Source of the DNA: Candidatus Poribacteria bacterium
GTDB lineage: Bacteria > Poribacteria > WGA-4E > WGA-3G
DNA length: 64,000 bases
Assembly (NCBI GenBank): GCA_022825665.1
Contig: JAJDWI010000006.1
Span: 44,853 to 108,852, forward strand
Reading direction: 5' to 3'
A program made the translations under genes and the position numbers. The notes beneath the pieces were generated by a model. The model did not search any database, was not told the DNA's origin, and worked only from the letters and a program-made list of their open reading frames with translations. Position 1 is the first letter of the stretch; every line of letters begins with the position of its first letter. This document shows, piece by piece, positions 15,986 to 24,287 of this stretch.

Positions 15986-17806
15986 TCACCGGATTGTAAT
16001 ATCAAAAGGTAGTGCTGTGATTACTCGTTCCTTTTCAAATAGGGTTATCCATGTCATTATCTGATGCCATTGTCCTTTTAACAATGGAAATAGCGGATGT
16101 TGTTGTGCTATTTGCAGAGGTAATGATTCTGAAATTTCCATCTCTACTTCAAGCATGCTTTCTAAGAATTGTTCTAAAAAAGGTCTTTCTTCGGGTAGCA
16201 CGATGATGTCGTATTTATCATCATCGGCAATTTCACCTTGTTTTTTTGCGATTGTTAGGGCAGATTCAAGTCCACCGATTTCATCAACGAGTCCGAGTTC
16301 TTTTGCTTGTTTTCCTGTCCAGACTCTGCCTTGTGCGACGGCATGAATTTCGTCATAGGTTGTTTTTCTGCCAGCAGCAGCTTTGTTGACAAAATCGTCA
16401 TAGATAGTCTTCATCATTTTTTGAACGCGTTCTCGTTCTGTCGGTGAAAAGTTGCCGTAATCTGAATAGATTGTGGCGTTTTGTCCGTGTGTGATTATCT
16501 CTTTTGTCAGACCGATTTTGTTATAGAGACCTTTCATATTGAGTTTACCACCGTAGACTCCGATAGAACCTGTGAGTGTTCCGGGTTGTGCGACTATTGT
16601 TCCTGCTGCCATTGAAATGTAATAACCACCAGAGGCAGCATAGTTTGCCATAGAGACGATGACAGGTTTTTTGCGTTGTGTTAGCATAACTTCACGCCAG
16701 ATTAGGTCGGATGCGAGTGCGGAACCGCCCGGACTATCTACGCGGAAAACTACTGCTTTAACAGCATCGTCGGAACGTGCTTTCTTAAACGCATCCTTTA
16801 ATCCCTTCGGTGTAATCATAGACGTTGTAGGGAAAGGTGAGTTAAAATCGGGTAAGATGGGACCGCTTGCATAGATAAGTGCGATTTGTTTGTCTGCTGG
16901 TCGAGGTTTAGCACGTTGAGGTGGGTTTAACATACTGAACAGCTGCATCATTCCAGCGAAACTATTCATGTTAGGCACTTTTCGTTTCTTTTCGCTGTCT
17001 TTTGGAGCAACTTCTGCCTCTCCCTCATTTTCTGCATTGATTGTATCCAGAAGTTCATCGTAGTATTGTAGTTCATCAACGAGATTTAATTCGTGTGCTT
17101 CTTTTGCAGTGAAGGGACCGCTATTAACCAACTTTGCAGCAAGTTCAGGTGTTATTTCGTCTCTTCCGTCAGCGATCTTACCCAACATTTGGGAGTACAG
17201 GTCGTCAAGTAATTCGGTCATGGATTCTCGGAAGGCATCAGACATACTATCGCGTGTAAACGGTTCAACACCTGATTTGAATTTACCCATTGCGAGCATA
17301 TCTGCTTCAATATCCAGTTTTTCTAAAAGACCTTTGAAGAAGAATATTTCGGAACGTAAACCGATTAGATTCAGTGTTCCCACGGGCATCAGAACGATTT
17401 TGTCCATTGCAGCGGCGAGGAGATATTGTGCATTACCACCACCTTCAAGATATGCGATCATCTCTTTGTCTGTCTTACGGATTTCATCTAATTTCTCTCT
17501 TAATTCCTGTAAGTTTGCCCATCCTATACCGATGTTTCCGATTTTGAAGATGATGCCTGCGACTTCATCGTCATTTTTGAGTGTGTCCAATTTCTTGAAA
17601 AGTCCGCGTAGCGTTTTTGTTGAAGAAGTTCCAAAAAAGCTGATCTCTTTTGTGTCGGTATAGGTGCCGCTGAGGGTGAATTCAACGTATTTTTTGAGAG
17701 GGAGTGGTGCTTCTTCGGGTTGCTCCTCAGCAGATAGGGGTAGGGTAATGAGGAGCAGTAGAAGCAGTGCTGTTGCTATTTGCTTGAAGGTATGTAGAGA
17801 TTTCAT
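15986..17806 (-). CDS. sppA: Signal peptide peptidase SppA, long (67K) type
   Basis: Membrane-bound serine protease that degrades cleaved signal peptides in the periplasm. The 606-residue protein has the tandem architecture of the E. coli enzyme. A signal anchor spans residues 8-24. The N-terminal S49 half supplies the general-base Lys in GKFKSGVEPFTR (about residue 175). The C-terminal half supplies the nucleophile Ser in ANYAASGGYYIS (about residue 390), after VDSPGGSALASDLIW. A charged linker around residue 265-285 is species-specific. The start ATG 17806 has GGAGACGAA upstream. It appears monocistronic. No regulatory site stands out. Confidence 0.93.
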   Translation of the reverse strand: MKSLHTFKQIATALLLLLLITLPLSAEEQPEEAPLPLKKYVEFTLSGTYTDTKEISFFGTSSTKTLRGLFKKLDTLKNDDEVAGIIFKIGNIGIGWANLQELREKLDEIRKTDKEMIAYLEGGGNAQYLLAAAMDKIVLMPVGTLNLIGLRSEIFFFKGLLEKLDIEADMLAMGKFKSGVEPFTRDSMSDAFRESMTELLDDLYSQMLGKIADGRDEITPELAAKLVNSGPFTAKEAHELNLVDELQYYDELLDTINAENEGEAEVAPKDSEKKRKVPNMNSFAGMMQLFSMLNPPQRAKPRPADKQIALIYASGPILPDFNSPFPTTSMITPKGLKDAFKKARSDDAVKAVVFRVDSPGGSALASDLIWREVMLTQRKKPVIVSMANYAASGGYYISMAAGTIVAQPGTLTGSIGVYGGKLNMKGLYNKIGLTKEIITHGQNATIYSDYGNFSPTERERVQKMMKTIYDDFVNKAAAGRKTTYDEIHAVAQGRVWTGKQAKELGLVDEIGGLESALTIAKKQGEIADDDKYDIIVLPEERPFLEQFLESMLEVEMEISESLPLQIAQQHPLFPLLKGQWHQIMTWITLFEKERVITALPFDITIR

Positions 17807-17957
17807 TTCGTCTCCTTGCTGGGCGGGTATGATGGTGCCGCCGCTACGATTTTTGTTTTATTTTATAATATTATGGGTAAAGGTGTCAATGAAAAAGTGG
17901 GAAGAGGGTAGTGTAGGGTTTTGATATTGGCTGAACCAGGATTTAAAGGCAATACTA

Positions 17958-19265
17958 TCAAACAGTCGTTTTTCTCAATATAAGCAAGTATTCTGACTTC
18001 ATTCCATCGGGGTTTTTATTCTTACGCACTCCGAACAGTTGGCGTGTCTTAATCCTATCTTCGTAAACTTTTTCAAATTGGTAACCGCGTTCTGTAAAAT
18101 ATTCTACTAAGATTCTCCAGAGTTCAACAGTAATACCATCAATGCGTGGATTACCCACAAAAATACATGCGGATGCATTCGGTTTCAATCGGTTCATGGT
18201 ATTTTCAAGTGCGTTTATCGTGTGGCAAAAGTAGGAGTCAAGGCGATTGCATAGGTCTTGACGAGTGAGTTTGTCCCTGATATTGTCCAATGTTTTTGTA
18301 TGTATAATACGATCTGCTTTCCGATACGGGATTTCAAGACGTGATAACGTTTGAATCTCTTCATCGTTATGTCCTAACCAGTAGAGATCCATCTTTGTTG
18401 AGCGGATGTATTCTTGTGCTTGTAGATAAGGAGGAGAAGTGATAAGTGCGTCACATTCGCGTGGTAAATCAATATAAGAAGAATCAACGCCGCCATGAAA
18501 ATCTACCTGATTATTATGATGTCGTGTGAGTGTTACAAAGTCGTTTATGCGATTTAATGTTTTGAAGGAGTGGTCGTAGACTATATCAATAAGCTGTTCT
18601 CTCCAATTTTCCGTGAGTAGTTCTTCAATTGTAGCTAACTTACGTTTGGATCTGGCTAATTTTGGTGTTCTGTGTTCGGTGTAGGAGAAGCGTTTGCTGA
18701 CCTTTAGTAGTGCTGCTTTGATAATACCAGTATATGCGTCTTGTTCTATATTATGGATATACCCCCAATATTGCGAAAGCAGCTCTAAGATTTCAGGTGC
18801 GTACCAATAGTTGACATTGGACCAGGAAGGAGTAAAACGGTGTGTATTATTCTTTATCATACCGTCTAATAGATTTCCTAACGATTCTATCTTCAGCCGT
18901 TCTTTTCCGCGATAAACCTTTAGCGGCATAATGTGATTTAAAAACAGGTTTAAGTCAAAGAGGATGGCGTTACGTTTGCATAGATATGCTTCCACGCCTA
19001 CAGTTCCTGAACCGGCGAACGGGTCAATAATCCAATCACCTTCTTTTGTGTAGGTGTTTATTGCATATCTGACAACTTGAGGGATGAATTTTGCGGGGTA
19101 TGAGACGATGGCATGGGTAAGGTAACCTGTGTCGGTGATTTCTGGGACTAATTCTCTGAAGGAGACTAATTCTGTCTCGTCAGATGTTGTTTTATCATCT
19201 GAGACTTTAGACTGAGTGTCTATGGGAAATAAGGGGTATTGTTCTTCAAAAATGTCGTTTTTCAT
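17958..19265 (-). CDS. SPPY-type DNA methyltransferase (N4-cytosine/N6-adenine), orphan
   Basis: A 435-residue S-adenosylmethionine-dependent DNA methylase. Motif I DPFAGSGTVGVEAYL (about residue 80) precedes the catalytic motif IV TSPPYLQAQEY (about residue 280). A segment SYPAKFIPQVV before motif I is also found in the methylase at 40340-41653, so the two are related in layout. The TSPPY form is common in N4-cytosine enzymes but does not settle the base. No endonuclease gene is adjacent. Only 692 bases separate it from neighbours that have no restriction function, so it is treated as an orphan. Confidence 0.87.
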   Translation of the reverse strand: MKNDIFEEQYPLFPIDTQSKVSDDKTTSDETELVSFRELVPEITDTGYLTHAIVSYPAKFIPQVVRYAINTYTKEGDWIIDPFAGSGTVGVEAYLCKRNAILFDLNLFLNHIMPLKVYRGKERLKIESLGNLLDGMIKNNTHRFTPSWSNVNYWYAPEILELLSQYWGYIHNIEQDAYTGIIKAALLKVSKRFSYTEHRTPKLARSKRKLATIEELLTENWREQLIDIVYDHSFKTLNRINDFVTLTRHHNNQVDFHGGVDSSYIDLPRECDALITSPPYLQAQEYIRSTKMDLYWLGHNDEEIQTLSRLEIPYRKADRIIHTKTLDNIRDKLTRQDLCNRLDSYFCHTINALENTMNRLKPNASACIFVGNPRIDGITVELWRILVEYFTERGYQFEKVYEDRIKTRQLFGVRKNKNPDGMKSEYLLILRKTTV

Positions 19266-19395
19266 CAGATGTTCAAAGGTAGGGATTATGCAATTGTTGA
19301 CTTACTTAGCAGCTTCATCATGAAAGTGGCATGCTTCCCCTAATTAACCTTTAAAATAACATGGAGGATAGATAAATTCAGTCAGAATCGTTTGT

Positions 19396-19556
19396 TATCT
19401 GAACCAAGATTTTCAGGATTATAGGATTTTCAGGATTGGAGTTTGTGTGTATATATTCTGTTGTAAAGGAAGAAGTGTATCCTTTTGCCAAGTAACATTG
19501 GCATACCACTCTCTTATCCTGCTAATCCTATAATCCTGTCCATCCTGGTTCAAACA
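19396..19556. repeat. MITE-like element, copy 4 (161 bp)
   Basis: TATCTGAACCAAGAT at 19396-19410 faces ATCCTGGTTCAAACA at 19542-19556. The interior is the inverse complement of copy 3, including GGCATACCACTCTCTTATCC. It fills most of the gap between the LamG gene and the methylase and ends 3 bases from the LamG stop codon. Confidence 0.75.
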
Positions 19557-19559
19557 ATA

Positions 19560-20420
19560 TCACCGCTTGAGTTTGCCCCACAGGGTTGCTAATTTACCTT
19601 TGGGTTCAACATTGAAAGGATCTCTTGATTCGTAGTTCTGTTGGACTTGATCTGCTGTGAGAAAGTGATTGTATAAACGGACTTCATCTATGTATCCCTC
19701 AAAGAAGCTGCTGGTTACGCCATTCGTTTTTCTCGCACCGAGATGGACAGGAGCCGTGAATGGAAAGAAGGCTCTGTTACCTCCGAATCCATGTGTTCCC
19801 GTTGATCTTTTGACACCGTCAAGATAGACAATTCTGCCACCACTTCCACCCGTAGGTTTGATTACATAATTCAATGTATAGACAAGATGATGCCACTCTC
19901 CATCAAATATATTCATAGAGGATCCCCTGGTAGCCCCGCCGCAACTTCTTCCATCTACACTTCTAAGACTTGTTGTATAATAGACCCTACCTTCCCTTAT
20001 TTCAACCAATCCATTCAGTTCCGTATCTCCATTCAGATGAATTCCCCAATATGGACACTTATCTCCATTCGTATTTACTAAGGTCATCCAATCTTTGCTG
20101 TTGGTGGTTTTTATCCATGCTTCAAAGGTAGATTTCCCTAACTGTTCTCCAAAATCTTCAAGAGTTGTTAGGTCAATATAATCGTTTACACCATCGAATT
20201 TGAATGCTTCTCCAACCTTGCCGTGAACAGATTTAGGGTTTCCGTGGATTGTTGCGTTGTTTTCGCCCCATACATCTTTTAAGGTTCTATTGATCATATC
20301 ATTTTTATCAAATGTCCAATAGCTTACGAGTCCATCTGTGACAATCTCTGCGGATGTCGTGTTATATGTAAATATAGAGAATAATATTGTCAGTGTTAGA
20401 ATGATTATTAGGTTTTTCAT
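19560..20420 (-). CDS. Secreted LamG-domain (concanavalin A-like lectin fold) protein
   Basis: A 286-residue exported protein. The signal peptide (residues 1-24) ends near TSAEI. A single LamG/laminin-G-like jelly roll follows, from YWTFDKND to the end of the fold. FDGVNDYIDL, FEAWIKT, WHHLVYTLN, IVYLDGVK and GYIDEVRLYNHFLTADQV are the standard strands of this family. The short C-terminus ends GKLATLWGKLKR, possibly a tail for anchoring or sorting. Proteins of this kind bind or accompany polysaccharides; no catalytic domain is attached. AGGAAC lies upstream of the ATG. Confidence 0.85.
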   Translation of the reverse strand: MKNLIIILTLTILFSIFTYNTTSAEIVTDGLVSYWTFDKNDMINRTLKDVWGENNATIHGNPKSVHGKVGEAFKFDGVNDYIDLTTLEDFGEQLGKSTFEAWIKTTNSKDWMTLVNTNGDKCPYWGIHLNGDTELNGLVEIREGRVYYTTSLRSVDGRSCGGATRGSSMNIFDGEWHHLVYTLNYVIKPTGGSGGRIVYLDGVKRSTGTHGFGGNRAFFPFTAPVHLGARKTNGVTSSFFEGYIDEVRLYNHFLTADQVQQNYESRDPFNVEPKGKLATLWGKLKR

Positions 20421-20544
20421 AGCAATGTTCCTATATTTTTTGTATGGTTGCAGGATACCAAAGATAGAATGATTTTTCTATGTTTTGTGCTTCGTAGGTC
20501 GGAGTTCAATATCGATCGCTTCAACCTACGAGGGGTGGACGCGT

Positions 20545-20945
20545 TTAATTCCACTTAATATCATCGAGTGTCTGTGCGGTTGCGACCTGTTCCAATAGCG
20601 AGTCAAGTCGAGAACGGCTCCGCATCCTTGAAACCTTTTTACTAACAGTATCGGGTATATTTCCGACGTGTATGTCAAGTAATTTCAATATCATCTCTCG
20701 TTTTGCTTGTATCTCGCCTTGTTCAATGCCTTGTGCTTTTCCTTGTTCAATGTATACATCAGCCATAGTTTTAGCCATTGTCTCTACCTCCATTTCATCA
20801 GTCTGTTGTTGAACTAACTCTATCAACTTCGAATGCTCGTCAGCATTGCGAATAACCATCGTATACTTCTGTCAGGGAAATGGGTAAGCAGAGATTGATA
20901 AAACTCTTGTAGTTCTTGCTCTGTAGATGTTTCCTCTGGTGGCAT
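20545..20945 (-). pseudogene. Rpn/YhgA-like nuclease family remnant, frameshifted
   Basis: The C-terminal half (20859-20545) has the tail typical of Rpn (recombination-promoting nuclease/transposase-like) proteins, with repeated EQGKAQGIEQGEIQAKREMILKLL and a coiled end. The upstream part, from ATG 20945 with AGGAGA in front, reads PPEETSTEQELQEFY and HFPDRSIRWLF, the family's N-terminal segment, in another frame. The two join only if one base is restored near 20860. The PD-(D/E)XK nuclease core is missing altogether. It is thus both internally deleted and frameshifted. Expression is unlikely to be meaningful. Confidence 0.65.
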
Positions 20946-21018
20946 GCTTTCTCCTATGAACGGTCTGCACATAGGATAGCATGGAGAAAAGATAAATTCA
21001 ATCAGATTCGTTTGTTGT

Positions 21019-22221
21019 CTATTGGGATTCTTCGTCTACTTCTGTTGCATTTTCTATTTCTTCTTCAGTCAATTGGAAATCAAATACATCTTCCTCAGTC
21101 TCATCAGTTTGTTCTGTTTGCGTGTCAGGTGGAGCAACCTGTTGTCCCTGCTCTGTAGGGGGAGTTTCCTCTGTGGTCTCAAGTTTTGGTGCAGTAGCAC
21201 CGAGGATTGTCAATCCTACTATGGCTATAACACTGACACTTGTGACCGTCAGTGCAATTGGACGTTTCCAAAGCACTTTACGTTCGCTTCTGTCTAAGAA
21301 GGGTAGGAATAGCAGTAACAACATACCGACCGTTGGAATGACAAATGTGCCAAGTATCTCAAATGGACCTTGGAAGTATTTGAGGAGTTGAAATAGGAAA
21401 AGGAAGTACCATTCTGGTCGTGGATCGTAATTTGCGTTTGTTGGATCGGCGACATCTTCAAGCGGAACGTGTGCGAACAGTGCAGCACAGGCAAGTACTA
21501 CAAAAAGGATTAGTATACCGACAACATCTTCAAAAACCTGATCCGGATAGAACGGTTTGCCGGTCTTCATTTCTTCGTCAGTGTTTTTTGGTAATCCTGA
21601 AGAACCGTAGTAACGGACGAGGAACAGGTGTACGCCGACCAAACCGAACGCTAACCACGGTAGCCAGATGGTGTGAAGTGCGTAAAACCGAGATAACGTT
21701 ACTGCGCCAACCTCAGTACCGCCACGTAATATTTTTGCAACTACATCACCCAACACAGGGGCAGTACTCGAGATTTCTATGCCGACAACCGTTGCCCAAT
21801 ACGCTTTTTCGTCCCAGGGCAACAGATAACCTGTAAATCCAAAACCGAGGGTAACTATAAATAGGAGAACACCGACGACCCATGTGAGTTCACGCGGTGC
21901 CTTGTATGACCCATATAAGACAACACGGAGGATATGGAGAAATACGATGATGACCATTGCACTTGCACCCCAATGGTGCAAGCCGCGTACAAAACTACCG
22001 AAAGGCACTTCTCCAGAGATATATTGGACAGCATTGTGGGCATGGTCTGGTGAAGGAGAATAGAATAATGCTAAGAAAGCACCGGTAACCGCTTGAAGTA
22101 TCAGCAGGAACATTGCTAAACTACCGAGTGAGAAAAGCAAATTGATATGTTTCGGTAGTGGTTTCCGCAGATGGTCCATCATACCATCTAATGGGAGACG
22201 ATCTTTTAGAAATTGCTTCAT
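21019..22221 (-). CDS. Cytochrome b of a bc-type quinol oxidase complex, fused form
   Basis: Membrane core of a quinol:cytochrome c oxidoreductase. The 400-residue protein contains the N-terminal four-helix haem domain (GASAMVIIVFLHILRV and HTIWLPWLAFGLVGVHLFLV with the haem His pairs, GFGFTGYLLPW) and the C-terminal part with RPEWYFLFLFQLLKY, the quinol-site motif. An acidic Glu/Thr/Gln-rich tail of about 55 residues after the last helix is unusual. It starts directly after the Rieske stop codon (TAAATG), with GGAGG inside the Rieske end, so the two are coupled. No cytochrome c1-like gene is in the window. Confidence 0.93.
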   Translation of the reverse strand: MKQFLKDRLPLDGMMDHLRKPLPKHINLLFSLGSLAMFLLILQAVTGAFLALFYSPSPDHAHNAVQYISGEVPFGSFVRGLHHWGASAMVIIVFLHILRVVLYGSYKAPRELTWVVGVLLFIVTLGFGFTGYLLPWDEKAYWATVVGIEISSTAPVLGDVVAKILRGGTEVGAVTLSRFYALHTIWLPWLAFGLVGVHLFLVRYYGSSGLPKNTDEEMKTGKPFYPDQVFEDVVGILILFVVLACAALFAHVPLEDVADPTNANYDPRPEWYFLFLFQLLKYFQGPFEILGTFVIPTVGMLLLLFLPFLDRSERKVLWKRPIALTVTSVSVIAIVGLTILGATAPKLETTEETPPTEQGQQVAPPDTQTEQTDETEEDVFDFQLTEEEIENATEVDEESQ

Positions 22222-22689
22222 TTACGCCTCCTTTACATATAAAACACCAGATTCTACTTTGACTTCAAGTTTTTGTAACGGTTCTGGTGGAGGACCAGCA
22301 ACAACAGCACCGTTTTTATCAAATACCGCACCATGACACGGGCATAAGAATGCTTCTTGGCTTTCGTTCCATCGAACAAGACAACCGAGATGGGAGCATG
22401 TCCGTGAAAAGACATCCCACTCACCGTTGCCTATGTCTGTGACGTAAACTGAACGTTTTTTCGTGGCTTTCACCCAACCGTCCTTTGCTGTGAATGTATA
22501 ATTTACCTTTTTGAATCTGCTGTTTTTGAGGCGGTCTACTAAGCCTAAGTCAACCCACTGTGATTCGCCTTTTTTCCACGCTGGGGATATAGCAAATCCG
22601 ATTAGTGGAATACCTGCTGCTAAACTTAGTAATCCACCAATGCATGCAGTTGCGATTTGTAAAAAAGATCGTCTACCCTCATTTTCCAT
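22222..22689 (-). CDS. Rieske 2Fe-2S protein of the bc complex
   Basis: Electron carrier that takes electrons from quinol at the periplasmic face. 155 residues. An N-terminal twin-arginine-like signal/anchor (GRRSFLQIATACIGGLLSL) precedes a short Rieske domain with both cluster motifs, CSHLGC and CPCHGAVFD. The spacing and small size resemble the b6f/Bacillus type. It is the first gene of a two-gene operon with cytochrome b. GAAGGAGAA lies before ATG 22689. Confidence 0.95.
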   Translation of the reverse strand: MENEGRRSFLQIATACIGGLLSLAAGIPLIGFAISPAWKKGESQWVDLGLVDRLKNSRFKKVNYTFTAKDGWVKATKKRSVYVTDIGNGEWDVFSRTCSHLGCLVRWNESQEAFLCPCHGAVFDKNGAVVAGPPPEPLQKLEVKVESGVLYVKEA

Positions 22690-22748
22690 TCTAATTCTCC
22701 TTCATAAATAAACATTCAAGTATCACCAAAATGTGTATTTTACAGACT

Positions 22749-22778
22749 ATTATACCATAATTCTATCTTGTATAGAAA
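22749..22778 (-). promoter_or_regulatory. Possible promoter of the Rieske-cytochrome b operon
   Basis: On the minus strand TATAAT lies at 22754-22749 with TTTCTA at 22778-22773, spaced 18 bases. The -35 match is weak. The position, about 60 bases upstream of the Rieske start, is suitable. Confidence 0.4.
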
Positions 22779-22809
22779 GAGATTCTGTGCAAGTAGATTT
22801 AGATTTTAG

Positions 22810-22838
22810 TTGCAATTTGTGTTTAGATGTGTTAATAT
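22810..22838 (+). promoter_or_regulatory. Promoter of the HNH-rnpA-yidD-yidC block
   Basis: TTGCAA (22810-22815) and TAATAT (22833-22838) with a 17-base spacer, 48 bases before the HNH start codon. It is divergent from the Rieske operon. Confidence 0.5.
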
Positions 22839-22885
22839 TATGTGTGAGTAAAGTCTGAATGACTTGCTTGTAGGAGGACAGGCGA

Positions 22886-23398
22886 GTGGATGTCACCGTT
22901 TTGGTACTAAATGCAAGCTACGAAGCTATCAATGTTTGCAATCTCAGACGTGCCTTGAAAATGGTATTCAAGGGAACAGCTCAGACAGAAGAAGTGTCTG
23001 ATTCAGAAATACAGTCACCATCAACTGCAGTCAAAGTGCCGCACGTAATTCGTTTGGTAAACTACGTTCATGTTCCGCGCAGTGTCGTCAAGTTTTCTCG
23101 TAAAAATGTCCTTGCGCGCGACCAGCACATCTGCCAGTATTGCCATCGTGAACTTTCTGCATCTCTACTCACACTTGATCATGTTATTCCAATTTCAAAG
23201 GGCGGAAAAACAACATGGGAAAATGTTGTGACTGCTTGCAAACGATGCAATAACAAAAAAGGCAGTCAAATGCTGCATGAGACGCAGTTTAAGTTAAAAC
23301 GTGCACCGAAAACACCTTCTATTTTAACGTATTTGCAACTTAACCGTCATTTTCGAGGTTATCATCCCTCGTGGAAAAAGTACCTCTATATTAACTGA
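22886..23398 (+). CDS. HNH endonuclease family protein
   Basis: A 170-residue protein with a C-terminal HNH/treble-clef nuclease domain. CQYCHRE and CKRCNNKKG are the two zinc-binding Cys pairs, and the His in LDHVIPISKGGKTTWENVV is the catalytic one. The N-terminus (VLVLNASYEAINVCNLRRAL) is the conserved start of a widespread chromosomal HNH family found next to housekeeping genes, so it is not obviously a mobile-element enzyme. GTG start at 22886 with AGGAGG 8 bases upstream. Its cellular role is unknown. Confidence 0.9.
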   Translation: MDVTVLVLNASYEAINVCNLRRALKMVFKGTAQTEEVSDSEIQSPSTAVKVPHVIRLVNYVHVPRSVVKFSRKNVLARDQHICQYCHRELSASLLTLDHVIPISKGGKTTWENVVTACKRCNNKKGSQMLHETQFKLKRAPKTPSILTYLQLNRHFRGYHPSWKKYLYIN

Positions 23399-23510
23399 GG
23401 CGGAATGATTCTACATTCCTATACACGGTTAAAGATGTGAAATGGTTACGTGTACATCGCTGCAAATTGCGAAGTATAGGGTGAGACCGATATGAGTGTG
23501 TCCTGACGTT

Positions 23511-23873
23511 ATGTCCTATCAACTGCATCCGGAAAGATTGAAGAAGTCATGGGAATTTCAGAGAGCCTACAAAAAGGGTAAAAAGTATTGGGATGCATAT
23601 TTCGTTGTATATGTTTACCACACAGAATTAAAACAACCCCGATTAGGAATTACCGTAAGTAAAAAAGTTGGTAAAAGTGTTCAGAGGAATCGTGTCAAAC
23701 GACTCATTCGTGAAGCATTTCGTGTGCTGAAGTATAAACTCCGACCCCACTACGATATTGTAGTTGTTGGCAGGACAGCTGCTTGTGGACTAAAAATGCA
23801 AGAAGTACGTGACAGTTTACATAATTTATTCCTCCGAGCATCAATCTTGACGAACAGAGAGGCAGATAGATAG
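23511..23873 (+). CDS. rnpA: Ribonuclease P protein component
   Basis: Protein subunit of RNase P, which matures tRNA 5' ends with the RNA subunit. 120 residues, basic, with the RNR signature in GITVSKKVGKSVQRNRVKRLIREAFR and the early LKKSWEFQRAYKKGKK segment that binds pre-tRNA leaders. Start ATG 23511 is chosen by comparison with the family; an in-frame GTG at 23496 adds five codons, and neither has a strong site. The usual upstream neighbour rpmH (ribosomal protein L34) is absent here; the HNH gene takes its place. Confidence 0.93.
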   Translation: MSYQLHPERLKKSWEFQRAYKKGKKYWDAYFVVYVYHTELKQPRLGITVSKKVGKSVQRNRVKRLIREAFRVLKYKLRPHYDIVVVGRTAACGLKMQEVRDSLHNLFLRASILTNREADR

Positions 23874-23985
23874 AGTGCTTTCCTTATTGAATCTCTATTG
23901 GGAATCGTTCTCACAAATCGTTCTCACAAAGGATAGGAATTTAGGGTAAATAATTCGTCCTCAAAAACGCTGTTTGTAAAATAAA

Positions 23986-24195
23986 ATGAGTCGATTCATT
24001 CTCTACGTTATCCGTGGGTATCGCCGTTTCATCTCTCCACTTCTTCCACCATCGTGTCGTTTCCATCCGACCTGCTCACATTATGCACAACAAGCATTTG
24101 AGAAGTATGGTGCATTTAAGGGCATCTGGTTAACTATAAAACGATTGGTGAAATGCCACCCCTATCATCCTGGGGGGTTTGATCCACTTCAATAA
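23986..24195 (+). CDS. yidD: Membrane protein insertion efficiency factor YidD
   Basis: A 69-residue protein that helps membrane protein insertion next to YidC. It shows the family core [31 protein letters not shown] and [11 protein letters not shown], with the conserved Cys and His residues. The N-terminal amphipathic helix would associate with the inner membrane. It sits between rnpA and yidC, the normal order. Confidence 0.95.
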   Translation: MSRFILYVIRGYRRFISPLLPPSCRFHPTCSHYAQQAFEKYGAFKGIWLTIKRLVKCHPYHPGGFDPLQ

Positions 24196-24287
24196 CAATA
24201 ACGCTGATCTAATGTCTAAAACAAGTGTATGATAAATAATAATATTTTAGGAATATAATAATAGTAAAGAGGAGTTGCTAAATATAA

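Noticed and set aside
17109..17663. 184-codon plus-strand ORF inside sppA
   Set aside because: It is antisense to a fully conserved SppA sequence with catalytic residues; composition is Ser/Ile-rich as expected for a complementary-strand shadow.
9317..19556. CRISPR array from the repeated AACCAGGATTT(T/G)CAGGAT units
   Set aside because: The repeats occur as inverted pairs around a shared interior, are kilobases apart, have no regular spacers, and no cas genes are present.
22690..23510. Replication origin near rnpA/yidC
   Set aside because: Gene order is suggestive, but no dnaA, no rpmH and no cluster of DnaA boxes (TTATCCACA-like) was found.
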